In this document: piece after piece, positions 52,436 through 62,015 of the stretch | Layout: every line of letters begins with the position of its first letter | Position numbering within the stretch: the first letter of the stretch is position 1 | Assembly (NCBI GenBank): GCA_963805795.1 | Contig: CAWDVG010000001.1 | Coordinates: 1,426,001-1,490,000, forward strand | Origin: CAWARU01 sp963805795 | GTDB lineage: Bacteria; Pseudomonadota; Gammaproteobacteria; UBA6186; Azoamicaceae | Length of the DNA stretch: 64,000 bases | Reading direction: 5' to 3' | The notes under the pieces: generated by a model | Seen by the model: only the letters and a program-made list of their open reading frames with translations | What the model was told of the DNA's origin: nothing | Databases searched by the model: none | Made by a program: the position numbers and the translations under genes

Positions 52436-55234
52436 TCACTCCAAACGCCCATGGCACTGTTTATACTTCTTCGTTGAACCACAGGGACAAGGGTCATTTC
52501 TCCCCACTTTAGGCATTTGTCGAGTAAACGGAGTTTGCGCCTGTGCCTGACCTTCCATCCTCATTCCATCCGCATCCAATCCCAAAGGATCCACATTCAT
52601 CCCAAGCCCCATGCCACCATAAGCCGCGGCTGCAGAACCTGCAGCTATAGAAGAGCCTAAACCAAAACTAGCCGGCTCTGGTTGATTAGAAAGCCCTGGG
52701 GCATCCGCATGGGTAAACACTAGATCTTGATCTTGCGGTTTTCCTTCACGCCATTGTCTATCAAAATTTTCAATGTCAGAATCGTTTTTAAGCCGAACCC
52801 CTGTTAGCATTCCAATCACTTCTCGCTTAATGGTCTCTAGCATCGCAGTAAATAATTCAAAGGCTTCTCGCTTGTATTCTTGCTTAGGATCTTTCTGAGC
52901 ATAACCCCGAAGATGGATGCTTTGTCGCATATGTTCCATGGTAACCAAATGATCTTTCCATTGGCTATCTAATACATTCAACATGAAAACTTTTTCAAGT
53001 TGTCGTAGATTTTGGGCTGTTACTTGAGTTTCTTTTTCTTGATAAGCTCGAACCAGTTCAGCCAAAATTTTCTGCTTTAAACTTTCCTCATGCAAATTGG
53101 AATCTTCCGCTAACCATTTCGCAATGTCTAATTTTAAGCTAAAGTCCTGCTCTAGGGCCTGCATTAACCCCGGCACATTCCATTGCTCTTCTAAACTTTC
53201 AAGTGGAATGTATTCCGCAACTACCGCGTTCACAACATCCTCTTGAATAGCTTGTATAATATCGGAAATATCCGTGGCTTCCAGCAATTCATTTCGTTGT
53301 TGATATATAACACGACGTTGATCATTCGCCACATCGTCAAATTCTAATAATTGTTTGCGGATATCAAAATTATGTCCTTCCACCTTGCGCTGCGCATTTT
53401 CAACCGCACGCGTAACCCAAGGATGAGTTAAAGATTCACCATCTTTTAATCCCAGCTTGCTTAATAGAGATGTGATATTGTCGGATATAAAAATCCGCAT
53501 CAAATTATCATGCAAGGATAAATAAAAACGAGTAGAACCCGGATCCCCTTGGCGAGCCGAACGACCTCTTAATTGATTATCAATTCGACGAGATTCATGC
53601 CGTTCTGTACCCACAATATGCAAACCACCTGCTTTTACAACGAGATCATGTCTTGCTTGCCATTCAGCTTGTTCCTCATCCGTTGCATTCGCAGCTAATT
53701 TACCGCCCAACACAATATCAGTTCCACGACCCGCCATATTGGTAGCAATGGTAACAGTTCCAGGCCTTCCTGCTTCGGCAACGATTTCTGCTTCTTGTTC
53801 GTGATGTTTTGCATTTAAAACTTGATGCACAATACGGCGTTTTTTCAACAGATCGGATAAATATTCAGAAGTTTCAATCGAAATCGTTCCTACTAATACC
53901 GGTTGTTTACGTGCAACGCAAGCATCAATATCAGCAATGATGGCATCAAATTTTTCTTTTTGGCTTAAATAAATCATGTCTCCTAAATCAGTACGCTGAT
54001 TCGGAAGGTGAGTGGGAATAACAACAACTTCTAATCCATAAATTTGCTGGAATTCATAGGCCTCTGTATCTGCTGTGCCAGTCATGCCTGCTATTTTTTC
54101 ATAGAGACGAAAATAATTTTGGAAAGTAATAGAAGCTAAGGTTTGATTTTCAGATTGGATCTTAACACCTTCTTTAGCTTCAACGGCTTGATGAATACCA
54201 TCCGACCAACGACGCCCCGGCATAATACGACCGGTATGCTCATCCACAATCATTACTTCATTGTCACGGACGATATATTCCACATCGCGTCTAAATAAGG
54301 TATGCGCTTTTAATGCCGCATAAATATAATGCATTAAAAAGATATTGGCGGGGCCATACAAACTTTCACCTGCTTGCAATAATCCTTCTTTTGCCAGCAT
54401 TTTTTCAATCTTTTTATGACCTTCTTCTGTTAAAAAAGCCTGTCTTGCTTTTTCATCAATGCTGTAATCGCCCGGGCCATCTTTTATTTGCTGCTTACTT
54501 AGGGCAGGGATCAAACGATTAATACTGATATACAATTCAGAACTGTCTTGATCAGCACCTGAAATAATAAGAGGTGTTCTGGCCTCATCAATTAATATAG
54601 AATCGACTTCGTCTACAACCGCAAAATGCAAACTTCGTTGTACTTTTTCTTCCGAAGTGAAGACCATATTGTCGCGTAAATAATCAAAACCAAATTCATT
54701 ATTCGTACCATAGGTAACATCCGCCCCATAAGCTTCTTGTCTTTCTTGACGAGATAAACCATTCACAATAATGCCAACTTTAAGACCCAAAAGTTCAAAT
54801 ACAGGACGCATCCAATCTGCATCACGTCTGACTAGGTAATCATTCACTGTTACTAAATGCGCGCCCTTTCCAGTAAGCGCGTTGAGGTATAAAGGCAGCG
54901 TGGCAACTAAGGTCTTTCCTTCCCCTGTGCGCATTTCAGCAATTTTCCCTTGGTGTAGAACCATACCACCAATCATTTGTACATCAAAATGACGCATTTT
55001 GATGGTGCGTCTGGAGGCCTCGCGGACAACGGCAAAAGCTTCAGGTAAAATATCATCTAGCGTACTGCCAGCTTGCAGTCGTTCTTTAAATTCAGTGGTT
55101 TTTCCGCTTAATTCGGCATCAGATAAAGCCTTAAGACTGGGCTCAAAGCCGTTAATAACAGTCACTATTTTTGCTAATCTTTTAACCAGTCGATCATTTC
55201 GACTTCCAAAAACTTTTTTTACTAAATTGCTCAT
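52436..55234 (-). CDS. Preprotein translocase ATPase SecA
   Basis: This ATPase of about 932 residues drives protein export through SecYEG. Motor motifs are present: MRTGEGKTLVATLPLYLNA (Walker A), FAVVDEVDSILIDEARTPL (DEAD-like Walker B), TNMAGRGTDIVLGG, and QLRGRSARQGDPGS. The C-terminal zinc-binding tail CPCGSTKKYKQCHG binds SecB and ribosomes. A Gly/Ala/Met-rich linker before the tail is longer than in E. coli. I prefer the ATG of MSNLVKK; another ATG lies two codons upstream. It is divergent from dciA with under 50 bp between start codons. Confidence 0.97.
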   Translation of the reverse strand: MSNLVKKVFGSRNDRLVKRLAKIVTVINGFEPSLKALSDAELSGKTTEFKERLQAGSTLDDILPEAFAVVREASRRTIKMRHFDVQMIGGMVLHQGKIAEMRTGEGKTLVATLPLYLNALTGKGAHLVTVNDYLVRRDADWMRPVFELLGLKVGIIVNGLSRQERQEAYGADVTYGTNNEFGFDYLRDNMVFTSEEKVQRSLHFAVVDEVDSILIDEARTPLIISGADQDSSELYISINRLIPALSKQQIKDGPGDYSIDEKARQAFLTEEGHKKIEKMLAKEGLLQAGESLYGPANIFLMHYIYAALKAHTLFRRDVEYIVRDNEVMIVDEHTGRIMPGRRWSDGIHQAVEAKEGVKIQSENQTLASITFQNYFRLYEKIAGMTGTADTEAYEFQQIYGLEVVVIPTHLPNQRTDLGDMIYLSQKEKFDAIIADIDACVARKQPVLVGTISIETSEYLSDLLKKRRIVHQVLNAKHHEQEAEIVAEAGRPGTVTIATNMAGRGTDIVLGGKLAANATDEEQAEWQARHDLVVKAGGLHIVGTERHESRRIDNQLRGRSARQGDPGSTRFYLSLHDNLMRIFISDNITSLLSKLGLKDGESLTHPWVTRAVENAQRKVEGHNFDIRKQLLEFDDVANDQRRVIYQQRNELLEATDISDIIQAIQEDVVNAVVAEYIPLESLEEQWNVPGLMQALEQDFSLKLDIAKWLAEDSNLHEESLKQKILAELVRAYQEKETQVTAQNLRQLEKVFMLNVLDSQWKDHLVTMEHMRQSIHLRGYAQKDPKQEYKREAFELFTAMLETIKREVIGMLTGVRLKNDSDIENFDRQWREGKPQDQDLVFTHADAPGLSNQPEPASFGLGSSIAAGSAAAAYGGMGLGMNVDPLGLDADGMRMEGQAQAQTPFTRQMPKVGRNDPCPCGSTKKYKQCHGRLE

Positions 55235-55276
55235 GTACATAGAATTTTTCGTCCAGTTCCTTTACTATCTAAAATT

Positions 55277-55744
55277 ATGGAAACTAAAAACCTCACTATA
55301 GCCAAACTCTTAACTACTACGCCTATTTTACGTGAATTGGTGAAAAAAGTCGAGGAATTAACCAAACTAAATCAAGTGGTGCGTTCCCAACTCGACCCAA
55401 AACTTGCTAAACATTGCAAAGTCCATAGCTACGATAATGGTATTCTCACTTTAAGCACACATTCACCGGTATGGGGGCATACACTTAGATTTTCTGAATC
55501 CGACCTTTTAAGCCGGCTTCGGGCCTATCCAGAATGGTGTGGGTTAAAGTCAATCCGTTCCCGAGTGCTGCCTCCAAATGCGGCTGAAGAACCTTTAGAG
55601 ATATCGCCATTCGCGGAAAATAATCGCCTCATTCCTATTATAACCAAAAATGATGCAGAGCTACTTCAATTGACAGCATATAATATAGCTTCGGAATCTC
55701 TAAGAAAGGCTTTATTAAAACTGGCGCAGCGTTATGATGAATGA
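55277..55744 (+). CDS. DUF721 protein, DciA-like helicase loader
   Basis: This 155-residue protein has the DUF721 core in its first 110 residues (LRELVKKVEELTKLNQVVRSQL, then HCKVHSYDNGILTLSTHSPVWGHTLRF). DciA is the ancestral loader or operator of the replicative helicase DnaB in bacteria that lack DnaC. The position between secA and lpxC is conserved in many gammaproteobacteria, which supports the call. Its start lies 43 bp from the divergent secA start, so promoters of both genes must overlap the 5' parts. Confidence 0.85.
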   Translation: METKNLTIAKLLTTTPILRELVKKVEELTKLNQVVRSQLDPKLAKHCKVHSYDNGILTLSTHSPVWGHTLRFSESDLLSRLRAYPEWCGLKSIRSRVLPPNAAEEPLEISPFAENNRLIPIITKNDAELLQLTAYNIASESLRKALLKLAQRYDE

Positions 55745-55752
55745 TGGGGCCG

Positions 55753-55772
55753 CCTGATGGGGCCCCATCAGG
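55753..55772. terminator. 20-bp perfect palindrome between dciA and lpxC stops
   Basis: CCTGATGGGGCCCCATCAGG is self-complementary with no loop. It lies between the dciA stop (ending 55744) and the lpxC stop (from 55775). GC content is far above the surroundings. It may act as a bidirectional terminator, although no T run follows it on either strand. Confidence 0.5.
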
Positions 55773-55774
55773 CC

Positions 55775-56701
55775 CTAGGCAGCAGGGACTAGCCCACCCA
55801 TGGCTGGGAAAAGATAAGAAATGGGTGATGTGGCTTCGTTTTCAAATGTCACAATTTCCCAAGCAGATTTTTTAGCTAATAAAGTTTGCAGCAAACGATT
55901 ATTTAAAGTATGACCAGACTTATAGCCTCTAAAAGCGCCAATTAAACCCGTGCCTAATAAATATAAATCACCCACCGCATCTAGAATTTTATGTTTGACC
56001 AATTCATCTTCATAGCGTAAACCATCTTCATTTACAACACGATAATCATCTAAAACAATAGCGTTATTTAAACTACCGCCAAGCGCTAAGTTTTGAGATC
56101 TTAACCATTCATATTCCGATAAAAATCCAAAGGTACGTGCTCGACTGACTTCTTTCACATAGGAAGTCGAGGAGAAATCCAGCGTAGCGTCTTGAATATT
56201 ATTTTTGAGTACAGGATGATCATAATCTAATTGAAAAGAGACCTTAAAACCATTAAAAGGCTCTAGGCTGACCCATTTATCTCCATCTTGTACTTTAATT
56301 TTTTGTTTAATCCTTAGAAAGCGCTTAGGAGCCGCTTGTTCTTGAATGCCCGCAGATTGCAATAAAAACACAAAGGGCCCGGCTGATCCATCCATAATGG
56401 GAACTTCCGGTGCCGATACTTCAACTACTGCATTATCAATTCCTAAACCCGCTAAGGCAGAAAGTAAATGTTCCACCGTAGAAACTCGAACGCCATCTTG
56501 TATCAAAGTAGTAGATAAAGTTGTTTCGCCTACCTTATCTGAACGAGCGGGAATTTCAACAATGGGATTTAAATCGACCCGTCTAAAAACAATTCCACTA
56601 TCAATGTTTCCCGGTTTTAATGTCAAAAAAACTTTCTCGCCAGTGTGTAATCCTACACCCATGGCTCGAATGCTATTTTTTAATGTTCTTTGTTTAATCA
56701 C
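55775..56701 (-). CDS. UDP-3-O-acyl-N-acetylglucosamine deacetylase LpxC
   Basis: This 308-residue zinc enzyme carries out the first committed step of lipid A synthesis. The zinc motif TVEHLLSALAGLGIDNAV and HKILDAVGDLYLLG are present, along with GHTLNNRLLQTLL near the end. Length is normal. It starts with a GTG that overlaps the ftsZ stop by 8 bp (GTGATTAA), so translation is coupled to ftsZ. Its presence shows a Gram-negative outer membrane with lipid A. Confidence 0.97.
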   Translation of the reverse strand: MIKQRTLKNSIRAMGVGLHTGEKVFLTLKPGNIDSGIVFRRVDLNPIVEIPARSDKVGETTLSTTLIQDGVRVSTVEHLLSALAGLGIDNAVVEVSAPEVPIMDGSAGPFVFLLQSAGIQEQAAPKRFLRIKQKIKVQDGDKWVSLEPFNGFKVSFQLDYDHPVLKNNIQDATLDFSSTSYVKEVSRARTFGFLSEYEWLRSQNLALGGSLNNAIVLDDYRVVNEDGLRYEDELVKHKILDAVGDLYLLGTGLIGAFRGYKSGHTLNNRLLQTLLAKKSAWEIVTFENEATSPISYLFPAMGGLVPAA

Positions 56702-57908
56702 ACTCTGCTCCCTCTATGGGTGCTCGCCGTCTCAAAAATGCAGGAATATCCAGGAAAGGATAATCTGTGGCTCCCTCTGCATCACCTAAACCGCGTTTTG
56801 CGGCTGTACTCGCAGTTGCTGTTGTTGCAATAGCTTGCTTTCCTTCTGGTTTTCGCGTTAATACTGGGCGCTCTAGGCGACCATGCATCTCAGAAAGCCC
56901 CATGGCTGTCATGGCTGTTCGAGCTTCTATACCACGACCCGGTACAGTTACATTTCGTCCAAGACCTGTTGCCACAATCGTGACTCTCATTTCATCCGTC
57001 ATGGTTGGGTCAATAACGGTTCCCACAATGACAGTTGCATCATCTGCTGTAAAGCTTTTAACAGCATCCCCTACTTCTTCAAACTCGGCTATTGACATGT
57101 CTTGCCCTGCCGTAATATTCACCAGAACGCCTTTTGCCCCCGCTAAACTCATATCATCCAATAATGGACTCGAGATCGCTGCTTCTGCTGCCAGACGGGC
57201 CCGATTTTCACCAGCGGCAATACCGGTTCCCATCATGGCTAAGCCCATTTCAGACATCACGGTGCGGACGTCGGCAAAATCAACGTTTATGAGTCCTGGA
57301 CGCGTTATGAGCTCGGCAATACCTTGAACAGCACCTAACAAAACATTATTGGCCGCTTTAAAGGCATCCAGTAGAGTAACGCCCTTACCTAAAACACTCA
57401 AGAGTTTTTGATTAGGAATAGTGATAAGAGAATCAACTACCTGACTTAATTTATAAATACCTTCTTCTGCAAACTGCATTCGTTTCTTGCCCTCAAAAGG
57501 AAAGGGTCTTGTGACGACCGCAACTGTCAAAGCACCGAGTTCCTTAGCAACCTCTGCCACAATGGGAGCACCCCCAGTACCTGTACCACCGCCCATACCA
57601 CAAGTAATAAAGACTAAATCTGCCCCTTCTAAGACATCATGAATACGTTCACGGTCTTCCAAGGCACTTTGACGACCGATTTCAGGGTTCGCCCCCGCGC
57701 CTAAGCCTTTTGTAATCGTAGTACCCAGTTGTAAAACTAAACCTGGGAGATCATCTTCCAACGCTTGTCTATCTGTGTTGGCCCGAATAAAATCGACTCC
57801 TTGAATATTGGCAGTCAGCATATGTTTAATGGCATTACCACCGCCACCGCCCACACCAATCACTTTAATGACTGCATTTTGCGGTAGAGTTTCCGTTAAT
57901 TCGAACAT
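56694..57908 (-). CDS. Cell division protein FtsZ
   Basis: This 404-residue tubulin homologue forms the Z ring. The GTP-binding signature GGGTGTGGAPIVAEVAK is present, as are GGGGNAIKHM near the N-terminus and the T7-loop region with NVDFADVRTVM. A linker and the conserved C-terminal peptide DIPAFLRRRA follow, which binds FtsA and ZipA. The last residues PIEGAECD extend slightly past the usual end. It is part of the ftsQ-ftsA-ftsZ-lpxC cluster. Confidence 0.98.
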   Translation of the reverse strand: MFELTETLPQNAVIKVIGVGGGGGNAIKHMLTANIQGVDFIRANTDRQALEDDLPGLVLQLGTTITKGLGAGANPEIGRQSALEDRERIHDVLEGADLVFITCGMGGGTGTGGAPIVAEVAKELGALTVAVVTRPFPFEGKKRMQFAEEGIYKLSQVVDSLITIPNQKLLSVLGKGVTLLDAFKAANNVLLGAVQGIAELITRPGLINVDFADVRTVMSEMGLAMMGTGIAAGENRARLAAEAAISSPLLDDMSLAGAKGVLVNITAGQDMSIAEFEEVGDAVKSFTADDATVIVGTVIDPTMTDEMRVTIVATGLGRNVTVPGRGIEARTAMTAMGLSEMHGRLERPVLTRKPEGKQAIATTATASTAAKRGLGDAEGATDYPFLDIPAFLRRRAPIEGAECD

Positions 57909-57924
57909 AAGGCGCTCCTAATCT

Positions 57925-59160
57925 TTAAAAATTGCCCTGAAACCAGCTTTTCATGCGGTTTAAAAAACCTTTGAAACTTTGATTCGAAATCAGATCAACT
58001 CGTTGTAGTTGCTGACTTTGTAAACCATACAATAACAACCCAACTCCTGTAGCATAGATGGGATTATGAAGTATATCGACTAAACCTGTGATATCGCGGG
58101 GAATCCCAAGACGCACGGGTAGCCGGAAAATTTCTTCTGTTAATTCTACCACACCTTCCATACGAGAACTTCCCCCGGTCACCACTATACCAGCTCCCAA
58201 TAAATCTAATAAGCCATGACGCTGTAATTCTGCATGTACCAGAGAAAATAATTCTTCAAAGCGAGGTTCAATGACCTCCGCCAATGCAAGACGCGATATA
58301 CGTTTGGTAGGACGATCTCCTACACTCGGAATTTCAACCATTTCATCCATATTGGCTAACTGTCTTAGTGCACAGCCATAATGAATCTTGATATTATCAG
58401 CGCTTTGAGTGGGGGTTCTTAGCGCGACGGCAATATCATTACTGACTTGATCGCCTGCGATCGGAATGACGCCGGTATGACGAATAGCCCCATCGGCAAA
58501 AACAGCGATATCTGTTGTTCCGCCTCCAATATCGATTAAGCAAACGCCTAATTGCTTTTCATCCGACGTTAAAACTGCATAACTAGAAGCCAATTGTTCT
58601 AAAATAATATCATCAACTTCTAAACCACAACGACGTACGCATTTAACAATATTTTGTGCAGCACTGACAGCGCCGGTCACCATGTGCACTTTTGCTTCTA
58701 AACGAACACCGGACATACCCAAAGGTTCGCGAATACCTTCTTGGTTATCAATGATAAATTCCTGAGGTAAAACATGTAATGTTTTTTGATCTGCAGGAAT
58801 GGCCACTGCTTTAGCAGCATCAATGACCCGATCTATATCCTGAGCTGTAACTTCTTGATCCCGAATGGCCACGATGCCATGAGAATTAAAACTTCGGATA
58901 TGACTTCCCGCAATACCGGTAAATACCGAATGAATCTGACAGCCAGCCATTAATTCTGCTTCTTCTATTGCTCGTTGCACAGATTGAACGGTAGCATCAA
59001 TATTAACGACAACCCCCTTTTTTAAACCTCTTGAGGGGTGGGATCCAATCCCTACAATTTCAATTTGGGCTTGTGCATTCACTTCGCCGACAATTGCAAC
59101 TACTTTGGATGTACCAATATCGAGTCCAACAACTAAATTTCTATCAGGTTTTTTGGGCAT
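57925..59160 (-). CDS. Cell division protein FtsA
   Basis: This actin-like protein of about 411 residues anchors FtsZ to the membrane. Motifs are VVGLDIGTSKVVAIVGEV (phosphate 1), LIDIGGGTTDIAVF (phosphate 2), VVTGGSSRMEGV (adenosine site) and the C-terminal amphipathic helix FLNRMKSWFQGNF. I prefer the start at 59160 (MPKKPDRNLVVGL). A GGAGG site lies 11 bp before it, and the distance to VVGL fits other FtsA proteins. The ATG six codons upstream contains that site. Confidence 0.96.
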   Translation of the reverse strand: MPKKPDRNLVVGLDIGTSKVVAIVGEVNAQAQIEIVGIGSHPSRGLKKGVVVNIDATVQSVQRAIEEAELMAGCQIHSVFTGIAGSHIRSFNSHGIVAIRDQEVTAQDIDRVIDAAKAVAIPADQKTLHVLPQEFIIDNQEGIREPLGMSGVRLEAKVHMVTGAVSAAQNIVKCVRRCGLEVDDIILEQLASSYAVLTSDEKQLGVCLIDIGGGTTDIAVFADGAIRHTGVIPIAGDQVSNDIAVALRTPTQSADNIKIHYGCALRQLANMDEMVEIPSVGDRPTKRISRLALAEVIEPRFEELFSLVHAELQRHGLLDLLGAGIVVTGGSSRMEGVVELTEEIFRLPVRLGIPRDITGLVDILHNPIYATGVGLLLYGLQSQQLQRVDLISNQSFKGFLNRMKSWFQGNF

Positions 59161-59161
59161 C

Positions 59162-60007
59162 TTAATGATGGCCTCCATATAGTTTATTGTTTATACTAGC
59201 ATCGTTCATACTCGTCATTTTAATATCATGACGAGTGATATCATTCATAATGTTCATATGAGCATGATTCATAATTGTATTATTCAAATGATGACTACTA
59301 CCACTACCCATATTCGCTTTCCAGCCAATGGCCATTCCATTGGTATATCGTAAATCTAAATAGGCTATTCGCTCTATTTCTTTTTTCAATTGATTAGGAT
59401 ATACCAAAATAAAACGACTTAATCTTTCATTAAGTGCTGTCTTGCCAAGTATAATGGCTATTCCATTATCTAACAGGATTTTATAGGAACCTTCATCGGA
59501 TAGATTCAATTCAGCAATAGAAAGACCCAGCGGGCTTAACATCTCTAAAAAATCTAAATATTGCTTTAACATTTCCACCGCCGCTTTTTCTGGTCCTTTA
59601 AACCAAGGGGATCCCATAGGCAAGTCAATTGACTCTGGATAAAAAATTTTCCCTTCGGTACTTAATATCGCAGCATCACCCCAGCGGGCCAGTGGATTTT
59701 GTTCTGTAATTGTAATGAATAGCTTATCAGACCAAACACGCTGAACATCACTATTCGCAACCCATGGTAATTGATTGATCTGCTTTTGTACTGCTTCTAC
59801 ATCGATACCAAAAAAACCCTGTTCCAAGTTAGGAGACACAACTTGACTAATTGCCTCCGGTTTCAACCATTTTAATTCATTCTGAATTTCAATAATGCGT
59901 AGCGGAAAACGTCCTGGCTGTTTAACAATCAGTAGCACACAGAGAATACCGCCCAAGGCTAAGCCTAGCGGTAATACCATAATGATTGAACGAAAGCCAA
60001 AAGACAT
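59162..60007 (-). CDS. Cell division protein FtsQ
   Basis: This 281-residue bitopic protein of the divisome has one membrane segment (about residues 8-27). A POTRA domain follows (LRIIEIQNELKWLKPEAISQVV, LPWVANSDVQRVWSDKLFITITEQNPLARWG), then the beta domain. FtsQ links FtsB/FtsL to early division proteins. The final 35 residues are an unusual Asn/Met/His-rich tail (for example HAHMNIMNDITRHDIKM), not part of the family. No ddl or mur genes precede it; instead a palindromic element and an ABC-transporter protein gene lie upstream, so the usual upstream part of the division cluster is elsewhere. Confidence 0.92.
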   Translation of the reverse strand: MSFGFRSIIMVLPLGLALGGILCVLLIVKQPGRFPLRIIEIQNELKWLKPEAISQVVSPNLEQGFFGIDVEAVQKQINQLPWVANSDVQRVWSDKLFITITEQNPLARWGDAAILSTEGKIFYPESIDLPMGSPWFKGPEKAAVEMLKQYLDFLEMLSPLGLSIAELNLSDEGSYKILLDNGIAIILGKTALNERLSRFILVYPNQLKKEIERIAYLDLRYTNGMAIGWKANMGSGSSHHLNNTIMNHAHMNIMNDITRHDIKMTSMNDASINNKLYGGHH

Positions 60008-60175
60008 TAGTTAATTGCCTTCCCTATTTCCATATTTAATAAGATGACCATTTTACTCTATTCCTATCCTTTTCACACCAGGTCCATTAACCATATTAAA
60101 AATATGTATGATGACTGGTAATTATGCAAATTCGAACTGACCAAGACACAAAGATTATATTAATTTATAATGAAG

Positions 60176-60200
60176 TTGGGGTCAAGTCTGGACATTGCCC
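60176..60200. repeat. Degenerate arm of the palindromic element
   Basis: TTGGGGTCAAGTCTGGACAT (start of this stretch) is a diverged copy of the outer arm TTGGGGTCAAAGCCGGACAA. It stands directly before the full copy at 60209-60300, as expected from nested or repeated insertion at the same place. Confidence 0.6.
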
Positions 60201-60208
60201 AGAAGTGC

Positions 60209-60300
60209 TGGGGTCAAAGCCGGACAATGGACAAATCTTTATCTTCAAATTGACTATTATAATTTCATCAAGATTTGTCCATTGTCCGGCTTTGACCCCA
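60209..60300. repeat. Palindromic element, 31-bp perfect arms, copy 2
   Basis: Arms 60209-60239 and 60270-60300 are exact inverted repeats around a 30-bp spacer. The core is that of copy 1 at 34707-34798, with one base pair changed in both arms (CAATGGAC here, CAATAGAC there), so pairing is kept. The spacer is unrelated to that of copy 1. It lies between the ftsQ start and the end of the ABC substrate-binding gene. Confidence 0.85.
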
Positions 60301-60308
60301 ATTAATCC

Positions 60309-61544
60309 CTAATCTATTAACTGCACTTTAGCATTCTGCAATTCTGTTGGCACAGTGAGACCTAATTTATTAACGAGTGATTGATTAACAACCACTTTCA
60401 AATGTTGGGAATTGTGAATAGGAATAGCATTGGGATTTGCTCCCAACAATATTTTTGCCACTACTTTTCCTGTTTCTTTACCAACGTCTTTATAATCAAA
60501 ACCAACGGCTGCTAAAATACCTCTTTTGATTAATGCGGGATCATTGCTAAAAATTGGCAATATCACGGGTAAAGTCGGCGATGAATGTTGGGCAATATTA
60601 GCCACCGTTTCTATAGCAGCAACCACGGTATTATCTTGTGGAAAGTAAAGAGCATCTACTTTGCCTATTAGGCTCTGCATGGCCTGAGCGACATCAGAAG
60701 TTTTATTGACTGTGACTTCATGTATCGAGATACTTCTTTCCTTAAGCATTTTTTTAAGCTTGGTAATAGTCGAAACGGAATTGGCTTCTGCTGGATTATA
60801 CATAAGCCCTAAGGTTTTCAAATTGGGCAACAACTTTTGAATAAGTTCCAACAAGCCTTCTAAATTAGGTGCATCCGTTACTCCTGTAATGGGATATGTG
60901 GATGACACTAACTTTGCAGCTTCAGGATCACTCACAGCAGAAAACACAATGGGAATCCGACGATGTTGTTTACTCGCAGCAAAGAATAAGGTTTGTGCCG
61001 ATGGAGTAGAAATAGCCACCGCCAAATTTAAGTCTTCGCCCAGCAATTTACTGGCAATCTGAGAAGAAGTGCTGATATTACCTTGAGCGTTCTCATAATT
61101 CACTTTTAAATTTTTGCCTTCAACAAAGCCCTCTTCCTTTAAGGCCTCTAATAAGCCGAGACGTACTTCATCCAATGCCGGATGCTCTACAATTTGGCTT
61201 ATGCCAATGGTTTTTTGCATGGCCATAGCAGCCTTTGAGCTATCTTCAGCAAAAACGTTTGGGCTAGAAAATACTATTAATCCAGCAAATATGGACAAAA
61301 CGAGATAAACGAAAAAACTATAAAAGAATGAGAATGAAAAGTTTAGATATAAATGAGGCTTAAATTGCGAAAATAATGAGGACGTTGATTGTGTTAATTG
61401 GGTTGATCGGGTTGATTGGATTGATTTTGCGAAAAACTGTTTTTTTGAAAAAGGAGAGCGCACAGAAGAGAATGTATTTAAACGGCTTAAAATATTTAGA
61501 ATAGTTAAAATTAAGTTCTTTGAAGATTGTTTTGCTGCTGACAT
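60309..61544 (-). CDS. ABC transporter substrate-binding protein (TrpX-like family)
   Basis: This protein of about 411 residues has the periplasmic binding-protein fold of the ABC_sub_bind family: GISQIVEHPALDEVRLGLLEAL, IPIVFSAVSDPEAAKLV, LGLMYNPAEANS, and AAVGFDYKDVGKETGKVVAKIL. Relatives bind aromatic amino acids or similar ligands. A GGGAG site supports the ATG at 61542-61544. The first 80 residues are an unusual Ser/Thr/Gln-rich extension before the membrane or signal segment (about 77-100). The DNA there contains short tandem GGGTTGAT-like repeats. No permease or ATPase gene follows, so it is an orphan component here. Confidence 0.85.
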   Translation of the reverse strand: MSAAKQSSKNLILTILNILSRLNTFSSVRSPFSKKQFFAKSIQSTRSTQLTQSTSSLFSQFKPHLYLNFSFSFFYSFFVYLVLSIFAGLIVFSSPNVFAEDSSKAAMAMQKTIGISQIVEHPALDEVRLGLLEALKEEGFVEGKNLKVNYENAQGNISTSSQIASKLLGEDLNLAVAISTPSAQTLFFAASKQHRRIPIVFSAVSDPEAAKLVSSTYPITGVTDAPNLEGLLELIQKLLPNLKTLGLMYNPAEANSVSTITKLKKMLKERSISIHEVTVNKTSDVAQAMQSLIGKVDALYFPQDNTVVAAIETVANIAQHSSPTLPVILPIFSNDPALIKRGILAAVGFDYKDVGKETGKVVAKILLGANPNAIPIHNSQHLKVVVNQSLVNKLGLTVPTELQNAKVQLID

Positions 61545-62015
61545 AAAGAAGACTCCCATCGTGTATGACATAGTGTAAGAGATTTAATAACTCGGCTCTT
61601 AAGATTATTCTTAAGGCAGTAAAAACTATTGAATACAATGCTTGAAGCATTAAAAAAACTATAAAAAAATGTATAATAACGATAAAGACTCAATCGATAA
61701 TAACTAAACATGTTTAGACTCCTTAAAAATTAGTAAACAAATCATTAGGGTCATTTTGAGTGTAACGAGAAAATGAATTTTTTGTCAACTACCAGTCTTG
61801 TCCAATGCAGGACGACTTCATAAACATTTATTTATCCAACTATTTAAAATATCACCCATAACGTGTAGTGTGCGATATCTAATCTATCGCTCTATTCGGC
61901 GTAAAATTGCAAAAGGCTACGAGTTAAAAAAGTATTAACGAGCCCACTCTAGAATTAAGGGAGTGCCCCAGTCTTTTATTTCGAGAAGAGTCAAACATAT
62001 AATAATTCATAAAGA
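61545..62015. other. Intergenic region with a 14-bp palindrome
   Basis: This stretch has no gene. A perfect palindrome CTAAACATGTTTAG (61704-61717) could be a regulator site for the leftward ABC-protein gene. The remainder is AT-rich and shows nothing recognisable. Confidence 0.45.

Noticed and set aside
56767..57327. 186-codon plus-strand frame opposite ftsZ
   Set aside because: It is antisense to ftsZ, with no ribosome site and Ser/Pro/Arg-rich composition typical of shadow frames.
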